A model generated the notes under the pieces. It saw nothing but the letters and a program-made list of their open reading frames with translations. It had not been told where the DNA came from and did not search any database. Shown here piece by piece: positions 10,331 to 20,218 of a DNA stretch of 64,000 nt. The translations under genes were made by a program, and so were the position numbers. Source of the DNA: Actinostola sp. cb2023 (lineage: Eukaryota > Cnidaria > Anthozoa > Actiniaria > Actinostolidae); NCBI GenBank assembly GCA_033675265.1, contig JAUJYZ010000929.1, positions 62,001 to 126,000 on the forward strand. The letters are read 5' to 3'. The first letter of the stretch is position 1. Every line of letters starts with the position of its first letter.

Positions 10331-13300
10331 GAGAATTGCCAGCACAAATAGGGTCTTGGAACGGATGTAACTTCTTTGAGAAAGCTTTCCAATTTTTTGA
10401 AAGCGTATCATCAAATGGGTCTTAGTTCTGAAGACTCTTTTTGTACTAACATCTCTCATGTTGACTGACGATCACGTGGTGCAACGATACTGTGTCGTCA
10501 GATCATAGGAGACAAGGTTGTTCTCTTCGGTATTTTCGAGATTTATTGATAGCGAATATTGCGACAATGAGAGCACAATGGCCGTAATGCGTCTTTAATT
10601 ACTAATTGTGTTCTTTGCAGACGAGTCGTGCGCTCATTGTGATGCAAGCTAGACAGAATCGCGCTCAGTCCGTCAGTGGTTTTGGCAAGGTACGTGCGTA
10701 ATTGTGTACACGGATAAGAGACACATCATGAGAATTGCCAGCACAAATAGGGTCTTGGAACGGATGTAACTTCTTTGAGAAAGCTTTCCAATTTTTTGAA
10801 AGCGTATCATCCAAATGGGTCTTAGTTCTGAAGACTCTTTTTGTACTAACATCTCTCATGTTGACTGACGATCACGTGGTGCAACGATACTGTGTCGTCA
10901 GATCATAGGAGACAAGGTTGTTCTCTTCGGTATTTTCGAGATTTATTGATAGCGAATATTGCGACAATGAGAGCACAATGGCCGTAATGCGTCTTTAATT
11001 ACTAATTGTGTTCTTTGCAGACGAGTCGTGCGCTCATTGTGATGCAAGCTAGACAGAATCGCGCTCAGTCCGTCAGTGGTTTTGGCAAGGTACGTGCGTA
11101 ATTGTGTACACGGATAAGAGACACATCATGAGAATTGCCAGCACAAATAGGGTCTTGGAACGGATGTAACTTCTTTGAGAAAGCTTTCCAATTTTTTGAA
11201 AGCGTATCATCAAATGGGTCTTAGTTCTGAAGACTCTTTTTGTACTAACATCTCTCATGTTGACTGACGATCACGTGGTGCAACGATACTGTGTCGTCAG
11301 ATCATAGGAGACAAGGTTGTTCTCTTCGGTATTTTCGAGATTTATTGATAGCGAATATTGCGACAATGAGAGCACAATGGCCGTAATGCGTCTTTAATTA
11401 CTAATTGTGTTCTTTGCAGACGAGTCGTGCGCTCATTGTGATGCAAGCTAGACAGAATCGCGCTCAGTCCGTCAGTGGTTTTGGCAAGGTACGTGCGTAA
11501 TTGTGTACACGGATAAGAGACACATCATGAGAATTGCCAGCACAAATAGGGTCTTGGAACGGATGTAACTTCTTTGAGAAAGCTTTCCAATTTTTTGAAA
11601 GCGTATCATCAAATGGGTCTTAGTTCTGAAGACTCTTTTTGTACTAACATCTCTCATGTTGACTGACGATCACGTGGTGCAACGATACTGTGTCGTCAGA
11701 TCATAGGAGACAAGGTTGTTCTCTTCGGTATTTTCGAGATTTATTGATAGCGAATATTGCGACAATGAGAGCACAATGGCCGTAATGCGTCTTTAATTAC
11801 TAATTGTGTTCTTTGCAGACGAGTCGTGCGCTCATTGTGATGCAAGCTAGACAGAATCGCGCTCAGTCCGTCAGTGGTTTTGGCAAGGTACGTGCGTAAT
11901 TGTGTACACGGATAAGAGACACATCATGAGAATTGCCAGCACAAATAGGGTCTTGGAACGGATGTAACTTCTTTGAGAAAGCTTTCCAATTTTTTGAAAG
12001 CGTATCATCAAATGGGTCTTAGTTCTGAAGACTCTTTTTGTACTAACATCTCTCATGTTGACTGACGATCACGTGGTGCAACGATACTGTGTCGTCAGAT
12101 CATAGGAGACAAGGTTGTTCTCTTCGGTATTTTCGAGATTTATTGATAGCGAATATTGCGACAATGAGAGCACAATGGCCGTAATGCGTCTTTAATTACT
12201 AATTGTGTTCTTTGCAGACGAGTCGTGCGCTCATTGTGATGCAAGCTAGACAGAATCGCGCTCAGTCCGTCAGTGGTTTTGGCAAGGTACGTGCGTAATT
12301 GTGTACACGGATAAGAGACACATCATGAGAATTGCCAGCACAAATAGGGTCTTGGAACGGATGTAACTTCTTTGAGAAAGCTTTCCAATTTTTTGAAAGC
12401 GTATCATCAAATGGGTCTTAGTTCTGAAGACTCTTTTTGTACTAACATCTCTCATGTTGACTGACGATCACGTGGTGCAACGATACTGTGTCGTCAGATC
12501 ATAGGAGACAAGGTTGTTCTCTTCGGTATTTTCGAGATTTATTGATAGCGAATATTGCGACAATGAGAGCACAATGGCCGTAATGCGTCTTTAATTACTA
12601 ATTGTGTTCTTTGCAGACGAGTCGTGCGCTCATTGTGATGCAAGCTAGACAGAATCGCGCTCAGTCCGTCAGTGGTTTTGGCAAGGTACGTGCGTAATTG
12701 TGTACACGGATAAGAGACACATCATGAGAATTGCCAGCACAAATAGGGTCTTGGAACGGATGTAACTTCTTTGAGAAAGCTTTCCAATTTTTTGAAAGCG
12801 TATCATCAAATGGGTCTTAGTTCTGAAGACTCTTTTTGTACTAACATCTCTCATGTTGACTGACGATCACGTGGTGCAACGATACTGTGTCGTCAGATCA
12901 TAGGAGACAAGGTTGTTCTCTTCGGTATTTTCGAGATTTATTGATAGCGAATATTGCGACAATGAGAGCACAATGGCCGTAATGCGTCTTTAATTACTAA
13001 TTGTGTTCTTTGCAGACGAGTCGTGCGCTCATTGTGATGCAAGCTAGACAGAATCGCGCTCAGTCCGTCAGTGGTTTTGGCAAGGTACGTGCGTAATTGT
13101 GTACACGGATAAGAGACACATCATGAGAATTGCCAGCACAAATAGGGTCTTGGAACGGATGTAACTTCTTTGAGAAAGCTTTCCAATTTTTTGAAAGCGT
13201 ATCATCAAATGGGTCTTAGTTCTGAAGACTCTTTTTGTACTAACATCTCTCATGTTGACTGACGATCACGTGGTGCAACGATACTGTGTCGTCAGATCAT

Positions 13301-14846
13301 AGGAGACAAGGTTGTTCTCTTCGGTATTTTCGAGATTTATTGATAGCGAATATTGCGACAATGAGAGCACAATGGCCGTAATGCGTCTTTAATTACTAAT
13401 TGTGTTCTTTGCAGACGAGTCGTGCGCTCATTGTGATGCAAGCTAGACAGAATCGCGCTCAGTCCGTCAGTGGTTTTGGCAAGGTACGTGCGTAATTGTG
13501 TACACGGATAAGAGACACATCATGAGAATTGCCAGCACAAATAGGGTCTTGGAACGGATGTAACTTCTTTGAGAAAGCTTTCCAATTTTTTGAAAGCGTA
13601 TCATCAAATGGGTCTTAGTTCTGAAGACTCTTTTTGTACTAACATCTCTCATGTTGACTGACGATCACGTGGTGCAACGATACTGTGTCGTCAGATCATA
13701 GGAGACAAGGTTGTTCTCTTCGGTATTTTCGAGATTTATTGATAGCGAATATTGCGACAATGAGAGCACAATGGCCGTAATGCGTCTTTAATTACTAATT
13801 GTGTTCTTTGCAGACGAGTCGTGCGCTCATTGTGATGCAAGCTAGACAGAATCGCGCTCAGTCCGTCAGTGGTTTTGGCAAGGTACGTGCGTAATTGTGT
13901 ACACGGATAAGAGACACATCATGAGAATTGCCAGCACAAATAGGGTCTTGGAACGGATGTAACTTCTTTGAGAAAGCTTTCCAATTTTTTGAAAGCGTAT
14001 CATCAAATGGGTCTTAGTTCTGAAGACTCTTTTTGTACTAACATCTCTCATGTTGACTGACGATCACGTGGTGCAACGATACTGTGTCGTCAGATCATAG
14101 GAGACAAGGTTGTTCTCTTCGGTATTTTCGAGATTTATTGATAGCGAATATTGCGACAATGAGAGCACAATGGCCGTAATGCGTCTTTAATTACTAATTG
14201 TGTTCTTTGCAGACGAGTCGTGCGCTCATTGTGATGCAAGCTAGACAGAATCGCGCTCAGTCCGTCAGTGGTTTTGGCAAGGTACGTGCGTAATTGTGTA
14301 CACGGATAAGAGACACATCATGAGAATTGCCAGCACAAATAGGGTCTTGGAACGGATGTAACTTCTTTGAGAAAGCTTTCCAATTTTTTGAAAGCGTATC
14401 ATCAAATGGGTCTTAGTTCTGAAGACTCTTTTTGTACTAACATCTCTCATGTTGACTGACGATCACGTGGTGCAACGATACTGTGTCGTCAGATCATAGG
14501 AGACAAGGTTGTTCTCTTCGGTATTTTCGAGATTTATTGATAGCGAATATTGCGACAATGAGAGCACAATGGCCGTAATGCGTCTTTAATTACTAATTGT
14601 GTTCTTTGCAGACGAGTCGTGCGCTCATTGTGATGCAAGCTAGACAGAATCGCGCTCAGTCCGTCAGTGGTTTTGGCAAGGTACGTGCGTAATTGTGTAC
14701 ACGGATAAGAGACACATCATGAGAATTGCCAGCACAAATAGGGTCTTGGAACGGATGTAACTTCTTTGAGAAAGCTTTCCAATTTTTTGAAAGCGTATCA
14801 TCAAATGGGTCTTAGTTCTGAAGACTCTTTTTGTACTAACATCTCA
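10331..14846 (+). repeat. 399-bp tandem array, 11 full units plus a partial
   Basis: Unit starts (GAGAATTGCCAGC) are at 10331, 10730, 11130, 11529, 11928, 12327, 12726, 13125, 13524, 13923, 14322 and 14721 (partial, 126 bp). By eye the units are identical except for one extra C near 10812. The array divides the retroelement's integrase between its N-terminal zinc region (to the right) and its catalytic core (to the left). Such uniformity means recent amplification, active homogenisation or an assembly effect. The 61-residue minus-strand frame in each unit has no recognisable features. Confidence 0.97.
10621..10840 (+). ncRNA. Candidate SL/snRNA-like unit (one of 11)
   Basis: Shown for the first unit junction; the same pattern recurs every 399 bp. 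A branch-like TACTAAT and TTCTTTGCAG precede a 69-nt block (10621-10689) that is open in one frame. It ends GGCAAG followed by GTACGTG, a near-ideal 5' splice site. An Sm-like AATTTTTTGA lies at 10790-10799, 100 nt after the donor. The hairpin GGGTCTT / AAGACTC (7 pairs, 7-nt loop, 10817-10837) and a T run follow. Donor, Sm site and 3' hairpin in a short tandem unit is the layout of spliced-leader RNA genes. The alternative is a duplicated 69-nt internal exon. The Sm site could also be hidden in a small GCTTTC/GAAAGC hairpin, which weakens the idea. Confidence 0.35.
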
Positions 14847-14847
14847 T

Positions 14848-15394
14848 GCCTAAGCCTGCAGGGTACGACTACTTTGACCTCACACGTTGCTGCTCCATTG
14901 GGCCGATTAAGTATACTGCTGTACTCTTAGATCGTCCTCCATCACATTCATTTGTTTTGGCCAGTTGCACCTTCAGCCATGCTTTCTCTCTGGCTTTACA
15001 CTCTGCAGCTCTGGGTCGTCATGCTGCGCAGAATTTCGTCACATTGAAACTTGGAAGCTCGACGTGATTCTGTCCAAGGTTTTCCTGGAACCGTTTCCAC
15101 CGACGATAAACGTGTGCCAACGTTATAATCTGCTGCCTAAGCCTGCAGGGTACGACTACTGTTTGACCTCAACGTTGCTGCTTCCATTGGGTTTCGTATA
15201 CTCTGTACAGTAGATCGTCCTCAATGACCATTCTGTATTTGTTTTGGCCTTTGGTTGTCAGCACTGCTTTCTCTCTGGCTTTCACAAACAAACTCTGCAG
15301 CTCTGGGTCGTCATGCTGTGCTTTCTTTAATTCTTCATGGTTGACGTCTTCAACTTTCTCTGTTGGGATCTTGAGTGGTTTAATTGGTTGCTTG
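14848..15394 (-). pseudogene. Integrase N-terminal region with internal duplication
   Basis: Minus-strand text after the protease reads KAREKAVLTTKGQNKYRMV, then VVVPCRLRQQIITLAH and VTKFCAA. These match the connector and H2C2 zinc region that precede the integrase core in Ty3/gypsy elements. A block of about 180 bp is duplicated: 14848-15030 resembles 15134-15323 (both contain CCTAAGCCTGCAGGGTACGA and CTCTGGGTCGTCATGCTG). The right copy is in better frame. This fixes the order protease - integrase before RT, and shows the 399-bp array sits inside integrase. Confidence 0.7.
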
Positions 15395-15781
15395 TCACGC
15401 TGAGCTTGGGCCCGTTACTGGGAGCTTCGGTGTGCTGGCACCTGGCAAGTTTCCAATGATTAGTTCATAAATAGGATCATTAACACACATGGCATCAATT
15501 GTTCCAACGAAGAATGGAGTATCAACAAATATGCTAGCAATAGGAAAGTTCCTAATTGTTCCATCAATGAGCACACATAGGCTTTCTTTCCCAGTCATTT
15601 GTTCGGGCCTCACTAAGTTCGATTTCACTACAGCAGTGCTACAACCTGCGTCTCTCAATACTTTGACTGCTTGTGTACTTACGTAACCTTCGCTCACCGG
15701 GTTCACCTGAGAGTGTTTGACAAAACGCTGCGGTACTGACAGGTGGTTTTGTAGATGCCGTTGCCTCGCGTTGGCGCTCAT
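15395..15781 (-). pseudogene. Retroelement aspartic protease region
   Basis: VLRDAGCSTAVV near residue 40 of the open frame matches the D-T/S-G-C/A motif of retroelement proteases (Asp present, Thr/Ser changed to Ala). YELIIGNLPGA near the C-end matches the conserved tail seen in Gmr1-like proteases. The frame overlaps the gag frame by about 140 nt (15639-15781), so the gag-pol join is either an old frameshift site or an indel. Confidence 0.75.
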
Positions 15782-16206
15782 TACTCGGTCTTTCTTTCCA
15801 CTCTGTCACTCTAGGGCCTTGCCGTCTGTTATACATGGACACTGCATTGTTTGGCTGCTCGTTGCAATCCCGGGCCAGGTGTCCATCTCTGCCACACGCG
15901 TAACATGCACGAGAACGTGGGGAGTCTCGTACTTCAGGATGTTGGACGGTTCCTTGCGTCGTTTTCGAAGCCGGTCCTCGCCATGTGGTATTACTAAATC
16001 GATACTTGTCCCTTGTCCCACTAGCATGCGCTTCGACGTACTGTTCTGCGATACGGGTCGCTTCCTCGACACTCTTTGGGTTTCGTTCCTTTAAAAACAA
16101 AGCCATCTCTGGCGTACAACTTTCAATAAACTGTTCACGTATTAGTAAATCTTTCAACAATTCGGTATCATGTTCTACTCCTGCTAACTGCACCCACCTT
16201 TTAAAA
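15639..16206 (-). pseudogene. Gag, C-terminal half (SCAN-like capsid + zinc knuckle)
   Basis: The frame opens at the junction with the Tigger end. RWVQLAGVEHDTELL, REQFIESCTPEMALFLKER and EEATRIAEQYVEAHA form the helical C-terminal capsid region. This region of Gmr1-like Gag is the accepted ancestor of the vertebrate SCAN domain. A CCHC knuckle CYACGRDGHLARDC follows near residue 97. The N-terminal half is missing because the Tigger element interrupts it at 16206, and I did not find the other half to the right of that element. Confidence 0.85.
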
Positions 16207-16400
16207 TACAGTGGAACCTCGATATATCGATACTCGATATAACGATATTCCCGGTATAACGATCACAATCTGGCAGCCCGGCAAATGTTACAGTAAATGT
16301 ATGGAGAACATTCCCGATGTAACGATACTTGATATAGCGATATTCCCGATATAACGACGACAATCTGTCAGCCCAACCGTAAAATTAACCGTGATATAAC
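16207..16400 (+). mobile_element. Left terminal region of Tigger/pogo element
   Basis: The end reads CAGTGGAACCTCGATATATC directly after TA, a typical pogo/Tigger terminus with TA target. Inside, ATATAACGATA-like words recur at about 16236, 16254, 16336 and 16391, as expected of subterminal transposase binding sites. The right terminus was not found, so the element may be truncated. Confidence 0.75.
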
Positions 16401-16505
16401 GATAAAACACTTGAAAAGATATGACAATAATTGAATCCTCTGTTCTCATTGCATAAGGACTGTAACGTGTCTGTCAATAGTTTGTTACGATCATTGCCGG
16501 TACAG

Positions 16506-16731
16506 CTACATGTATAAGGCCGCTTTATCCTCTTTGTCTTTAATCAGTTCTATTAGCTTCTTCACTTTGGACGGCTTCTTGTGCTGAAAAATATAGGTTG
16601 CAGGAATTTCCAAACCAATGCCTTTATTCCTTCGCTTTCCAATCACTCTGACAGAGATATGCCCATCATGCTTCAAGAATAAATGAAATACGCGTGACAA
16701 CGTCAGTGTCATGTGGATTATCAGGCTCGTA
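16506..16731 (-). pseudogene. HIRAN-like protein, second exon
   Basis: The exon begins after TTTGCCGCAG at 16731 with YEPDNPHDTDVVTR, the E.NP.D..AV signature of HIRAN domains. After a frame change, VFHLFLKHDGHISVRVIGK and GIGLEIPATYIF follow. It lies between the Tigger left end and the transposase and reads the opposite way to the transposase. HIRAN domains are thought to bind DNA; the role here is unknown. Frame changes show decay. Confidence 0.55.
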
Positions 16732-17025
16732 CTGCGGCAAAATAACAATACACTCTTATGAACAACGTAGTTTCCCGTGAAATCGATAAGCGGAACCGGC
16801 CAGTGTCGCAATGGGTCAACAATAATTGTTACGCGTCAAAGGACTTAGGGTTGATCCGCATTAGCGACAAAATCGGTTGATGGCGTAATACGATCGCGAC
16901 AACACAAAGCAATATTTTGATCCGCACTATCTATCAAGCAATGTAGTATAACTGTCAATCACATAGTAAAATTATGACAGGTAAATTCATCAAGAATCGG
17001 CACACGCTCTCAGGCGAACATAAAC

Positions 17026-18270
17026 ATGGATGATGCACAAAGGTTTGCGATTCTTGCTACTTTCTTGCTGTTAAATATCTTTTGGTCGCAAAATACGTTT
17101 CAATTGCACATAGCTTTGCTTTGTTGCTGTTTGTACCGAATGAATCAACTCCAAAACATGGCACTTCTCCTAATAAAAAACCAAGGTCGTAGAAGACGGC
17201 GAAGACGTCGTAGATGGCATCCATATTACTGGGCCCTTCCTCGACCTCAAGAATCGTGGTTTGACATACACTATTACGACCACAACATTCCCGGAACACA
17301 TTTCAGAAAACAGCTTCGACTGGACAGGGATACGTTTGAGCTGTTGCTGGACGAAATACGAGCACATATAACAAGAGCCGACACAAGGATGAGAAAATGC
17401 TTGTCCCCTGAAAAGGTCCTTGCTATAGGCCTTCACAGACTCGGGCACGGGAGCTCTTATGAAGCGATTGGTCCCAACTTCAACGTTGGGAGATCCACTG
17501 TGCTTGAAGCAGTCGAAGATGTCGTTGAAGCACTGTTGGGGATTAAAGACCAACATATTCAATTCCCTGAGACCGAAGAACAAATTATTCAAACCAGAGA
17601 AACATTTGAATTGTGGTCTGCTTTGCCAAATATTGCTGGCGCTATAGATGGAACTCATGTGAAAATCAAAAAACCTGAAAACGGTGTCGATTATTTCAGT
17701 AGATACCAGGATTATGACATTGTTGTGCAGGGGATTGTCGATGGAGAAATGGCATTTCTTGACATCGAAGCCGGTTATCCTGGAAGTATGCATAATGCCA
17801 GGGTGCTCAGAAATAGCAATGTATATACTCGAGCAGAAAACCGTGAAATTCTTACAGTGCCAACAGTTTCAATTGGAGGGAACGAGTTAAGACCCTACCT
17901 ACTTGGAGATAGTGCCTATCCTCTTTCAAACTGGCTACTAAAGCCTTTCCCAGAGAGAACAAATGATCCGAGAGAAATAGCGTTTAATGAAGAACTCTCA
18001 TCTGCACGTGTCAGGGTAGAATGTGCATTTGGAATGCTAAAAGGTCGTTGGCGTATATTGCACAAGCGTCTGGATAGCAAGATCGCATTTATAAACAAGA
18101 TTACTGTTGCATGTGCTGTATTACATAATTTTTGCATACGTGCTGGTGATTTCTGGGATGAGCCTGATGATGATGATGACAATGATAGTAGTGATGATGA
18201 TGATGACGATGTTGAGGGCGATGGAGAAAATGTAAGGCAAATTCTAATGGACTATGTCAACCGATTATAA
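17026..18270 (+). CDS. Harbinger DDE transposase (HARBI1-like)
   Basis: 414 residues with no interruption, normal for the family. A basic run follows residue 54. A helix-turn-helix region lies near 142-160 (GSSYEAIGPNFNVGRSTV). The nuclease triad is D208 (AGAIDGTHVKI), D295 (LLGDSAYPL) and E332 (VRVECAFGMLKGRW). The C-end is a run of Asp residues (380-396). The protein cuts and joins DNA at the element ends, normally with the element's Myb/SANT partner bringing it to the nucleus and to the termini. All three catalytic residues are present, so the enzyme may be active. The upstream leader starts about 180 bp inside the left TIR. Confidence 0.93.
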   Translation: MDDAQRFAILATFLLLNIFWSQNTFQLHIALLCCCLYRMNQLQNMALLLIKNQGRRRRRRRRRWHPYYWALPRPQESWFDIHYYDHNIPGTHFRKQLRLDRDTFELLLDEIRAHITRADTRMRKCLSPEKVLAIGLHRLGHGSSYEAIGPNFNVGRSTVLEAVEDVVEALLGIKDQHIQFPETEEQIIQTRETFELWSALPNIAGAIDGTHVKIKKPENGVDYFSRYQDYDIVVQGIVDGEMAFLDIEAGYPGSMHNARVLRNSNVYTRAENREILTVPTVSIGGNELRPYLLGDSAYPLSNWLLKPFPERTNDPREIAFNEELSSARVRVECAFGMLKGRWRILHKRLDSKIAFINKITVACAVLHNFCIRAGDFWDEPDDDDDNDSSDDDDDDVEGDGENVRQILMDYVNRL

Positions 18271-18570
18271 TTTTTTATTGGAAAATTTATGTTCATTGCT
18301 GAACTGTACTGAACACATGTACATGTATGATTATATATGACCATATAATAATTTTCAACATCATCATTTTAATTTCAAAACGTTATCTATATTCTTGAAA
18401 TAGGAATGTGTCAGGTTGAGAATAAAATAAGATATCAAACTAATTGAATTGCAATCCTTCTCAGTTGTCATACCAATAGAAATCATGCATAAAAATCACA
18501 TGAACTGAAACGAATTTTATCAACACAACATATTGGGGTTAAAGTTCTAGATCAGTCAAGGTTTCTGATT
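18271..18570. other. Convergent intergenic stretch inside the Harbinger element
   Basis: AT-rich, separating the two convergent genes. AATAAA-type words (AATAAAATAAG near 18421) may serve as a polyadenylation signal for the transposase. Nothing else seen. Confidence 0.4.
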
Positions 18571-19549
18571 TTAATTGTCCTTTTCTTGCGTTTGCTTGGA
18601 CATTGAAGCAAAAACCTTCATGAATTCCCCCATAAACTGAACTTGTTGCGTTTGATTTTCTTGCATTGAAGTTACAATGCTTTGCATTGTATCAGCAATC
18701 TTTGCTCCTTGCTGCTGCATGACATCCAGCGTGTTATCCAACTTGCTTTGTTCGTTCTCTTCATCTTCGTCCATGGGATCTCTTGGAAGGCTCCCACTCG
18801 TTCTTTTCAGCTTCCTTTCTCTTCTCGCTTCCTTTGCTGTCTTGCCTTTCGCTTTCATCTCCTTGTCTTCATCTTTGTTGCTTTCTTGATCATCGGTATC
18901 AGTACACTCTTGAGTCGAGGATGTAGATGAGCACGTGGAGCTGTTTCCCGCCGAAACAACATGCTTCATTGTCACCGAGTCTTTCTTCCCCAAAATCTCA
19001 TTCATCTTTGTAAAATAAGGGCAAGTTTTTCGGTTTCCCCCCGATTGTTTTCGGTTCCAATCGTTTGCCTTCTTATATTGTTCCTTGAAGTAGCGTATCT
19101 TTCGTTGTATTTGAGCGAGTGTCCACGAAGCCTTAAATCTCTTGTTCAATCGCTCTAGGATTTTTGCCCAGGATTTTCTACTTTGGGTACTCTATCAAGT
19201 CTATCAAATATACCTCTTGTACCTCGGTCCATTTATCGTACGTACGTTTGCTCGACTCGCTGCTGCTAGGGCTAGGGCTGTCCTCTATATCCTCATCTTG
19301 ATCTGCGTTGCTGGTTCTTGTAGTAGTAGAGTTCATTTGGCTCGTTGACTGCGATGAATTCAACCAATCAGTCTGATGAATTTGAGCATTGTTGAAATGT
19401 GGTTGGCCATACATAGGATCAATGAAAGGTACTTGAGCGAATAAATTATCTTTACGAGCTGGTCTGTAGTTCGGGTAAAATCCGCCATAAGGAAAGGGGA
19501 AATTATTGCCTTGACCTTCTGCCATGTTGTTTGGACTGAAGTGAAACAC
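18571..19549 (-). pseudogene. Harbinger Myb/SANT accessory protein, frameshifted
   Basis: Two frames make one protein. The first (19549-19178) is rich in Ser, Asn and Pro and ends in the first Myb/SANT helix (TYDKWTEVQEVYLIDLIE). The second (19149-18571) begins at NKRFKASWTLAQIQRKIRYF, and its open frame reaches back to RKSWAKILERL. A single-base difference near 19185 separates them within the Myb/SANT domain. The C-terminal part is acidic, then basic, then Gln-rich. In PIF/Harbinger elements this protein binds subterminal DNA and is needed for transposition. The shift may be a real inactivating change or an assembly indel. Confidence 0.8.
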
Positions 19550-19790
19550 GATCTTTCAAACTTTCGCTTATGTAAACCAAATCTGTCAATTTAGCTCGAC
19601 TTGTTGCGAAATGTTCGCTCCCGAGGCAGGCCGACGGAACCTTTGATGTTTGCTCGATGCATCAAAATCTTGTTGTGTGACGAAAATACATCCGCACTAC
19701 AAATACGACTTGTCAGACAAAATGTGACAATCAGTTTGACACTTTTTTGACACTTGAGCAAAATTTGTCGCTAATGCGGATCAACCCTTA

Positions 19791-19890
19791 CCTCGCAATC
19801 TAGAACTTCACCTATAGCATCGTCCCAAATGTCCTTATATAAGCGTGGTAGCCTCGAATACAAGATCTGAATGAATATGAAGTTGTATTC
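19791..19890 (-). pseudogene. HIRAN-like protein, first exon (end)
   Basis: The minus strand reads CIRGYHAY, then after a 2-nt shift YKDIWDDAIGEVLDCE, followed by GAG and GTAAGT once the inserted Harbinger element is ignored. GYHxY..W....GE.L.C matches the first half of the HIRAN-like domain whose second half is the exon at 16731. The Harbinger target TTA falls in this splice donor. Confidence 0.55.
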
Positions 19891-20218
19891 ATGATTGTGC
19901 TCGACCGTTTTAGTTGTGGATAAATACAAATAATAACTTTTGCAGCATTGTGTGCCGTAATCCCTACAGCAAACCGCAAACCTGTGTTTCCTGTGTAAAT
20001 GGTTGACGTGCTGACCAATGAAAAGTGGCGTTAGATAGGATATGTTATTTTTGAAGTTTATTTCATGTCTATCCCGTCTCGTTATTGGTGTGCTCCATCT
20101 CAGTCAGTTGACAGCACGTCTGATGTTCACATGACGTGCTATAATATCGGATCGCTCTGTACGTGAGCACGTGTGGTTGGCTTTTACTGTATCTTGGATG
20201 CCTTGAAGTGCTTTCAGT

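Larger units (their letters stand above)
16848..19787. mobile_element. Complete PIF/Harbinger transposon
   Basis: 2,940 bp bounded by perfect 24-bp TIRs (GGGTTGATCCGCATTAGCGA...) and flanked by TTA duplications at 16845-16847 and 19788-19790, the classic PIF/Harbinger target. Subterminal ATCCGCACTA words occur near 16920 and 19690. It has the two genes expected of an autonomous element, a DDE transposase on plus and a Myb/SANT protein on minus, in convergent arrangement. It is inserted in the HIRAN-like gene within the Tigger element, so it is the youngest of the three nested layers. Confidence 0.95.

Noticed and set aside
10668..10689. Resemblance of the last 21 nt before the donor to the dinoflagellate spliced leader
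   Set aside because: The match is only partial, the flanking elements are animal-type, and a short similarity can arise by chance. I keep the SL-like idea on architecture alone.
10665..14450. Repeated 61-64-residue minus-strand frames in the 399-bp units
   Set aside because: They are one frame copied with the unit, have no recognised domain, and overlap the plus-strand exon/donor/Sm signals, which are more specific.
5808..14846. CRISPR arrays
   Set aside because: The tandem units (102 and 399 bp) are contiguous repeats without unique spacers, and the DNA is eukaryotic.
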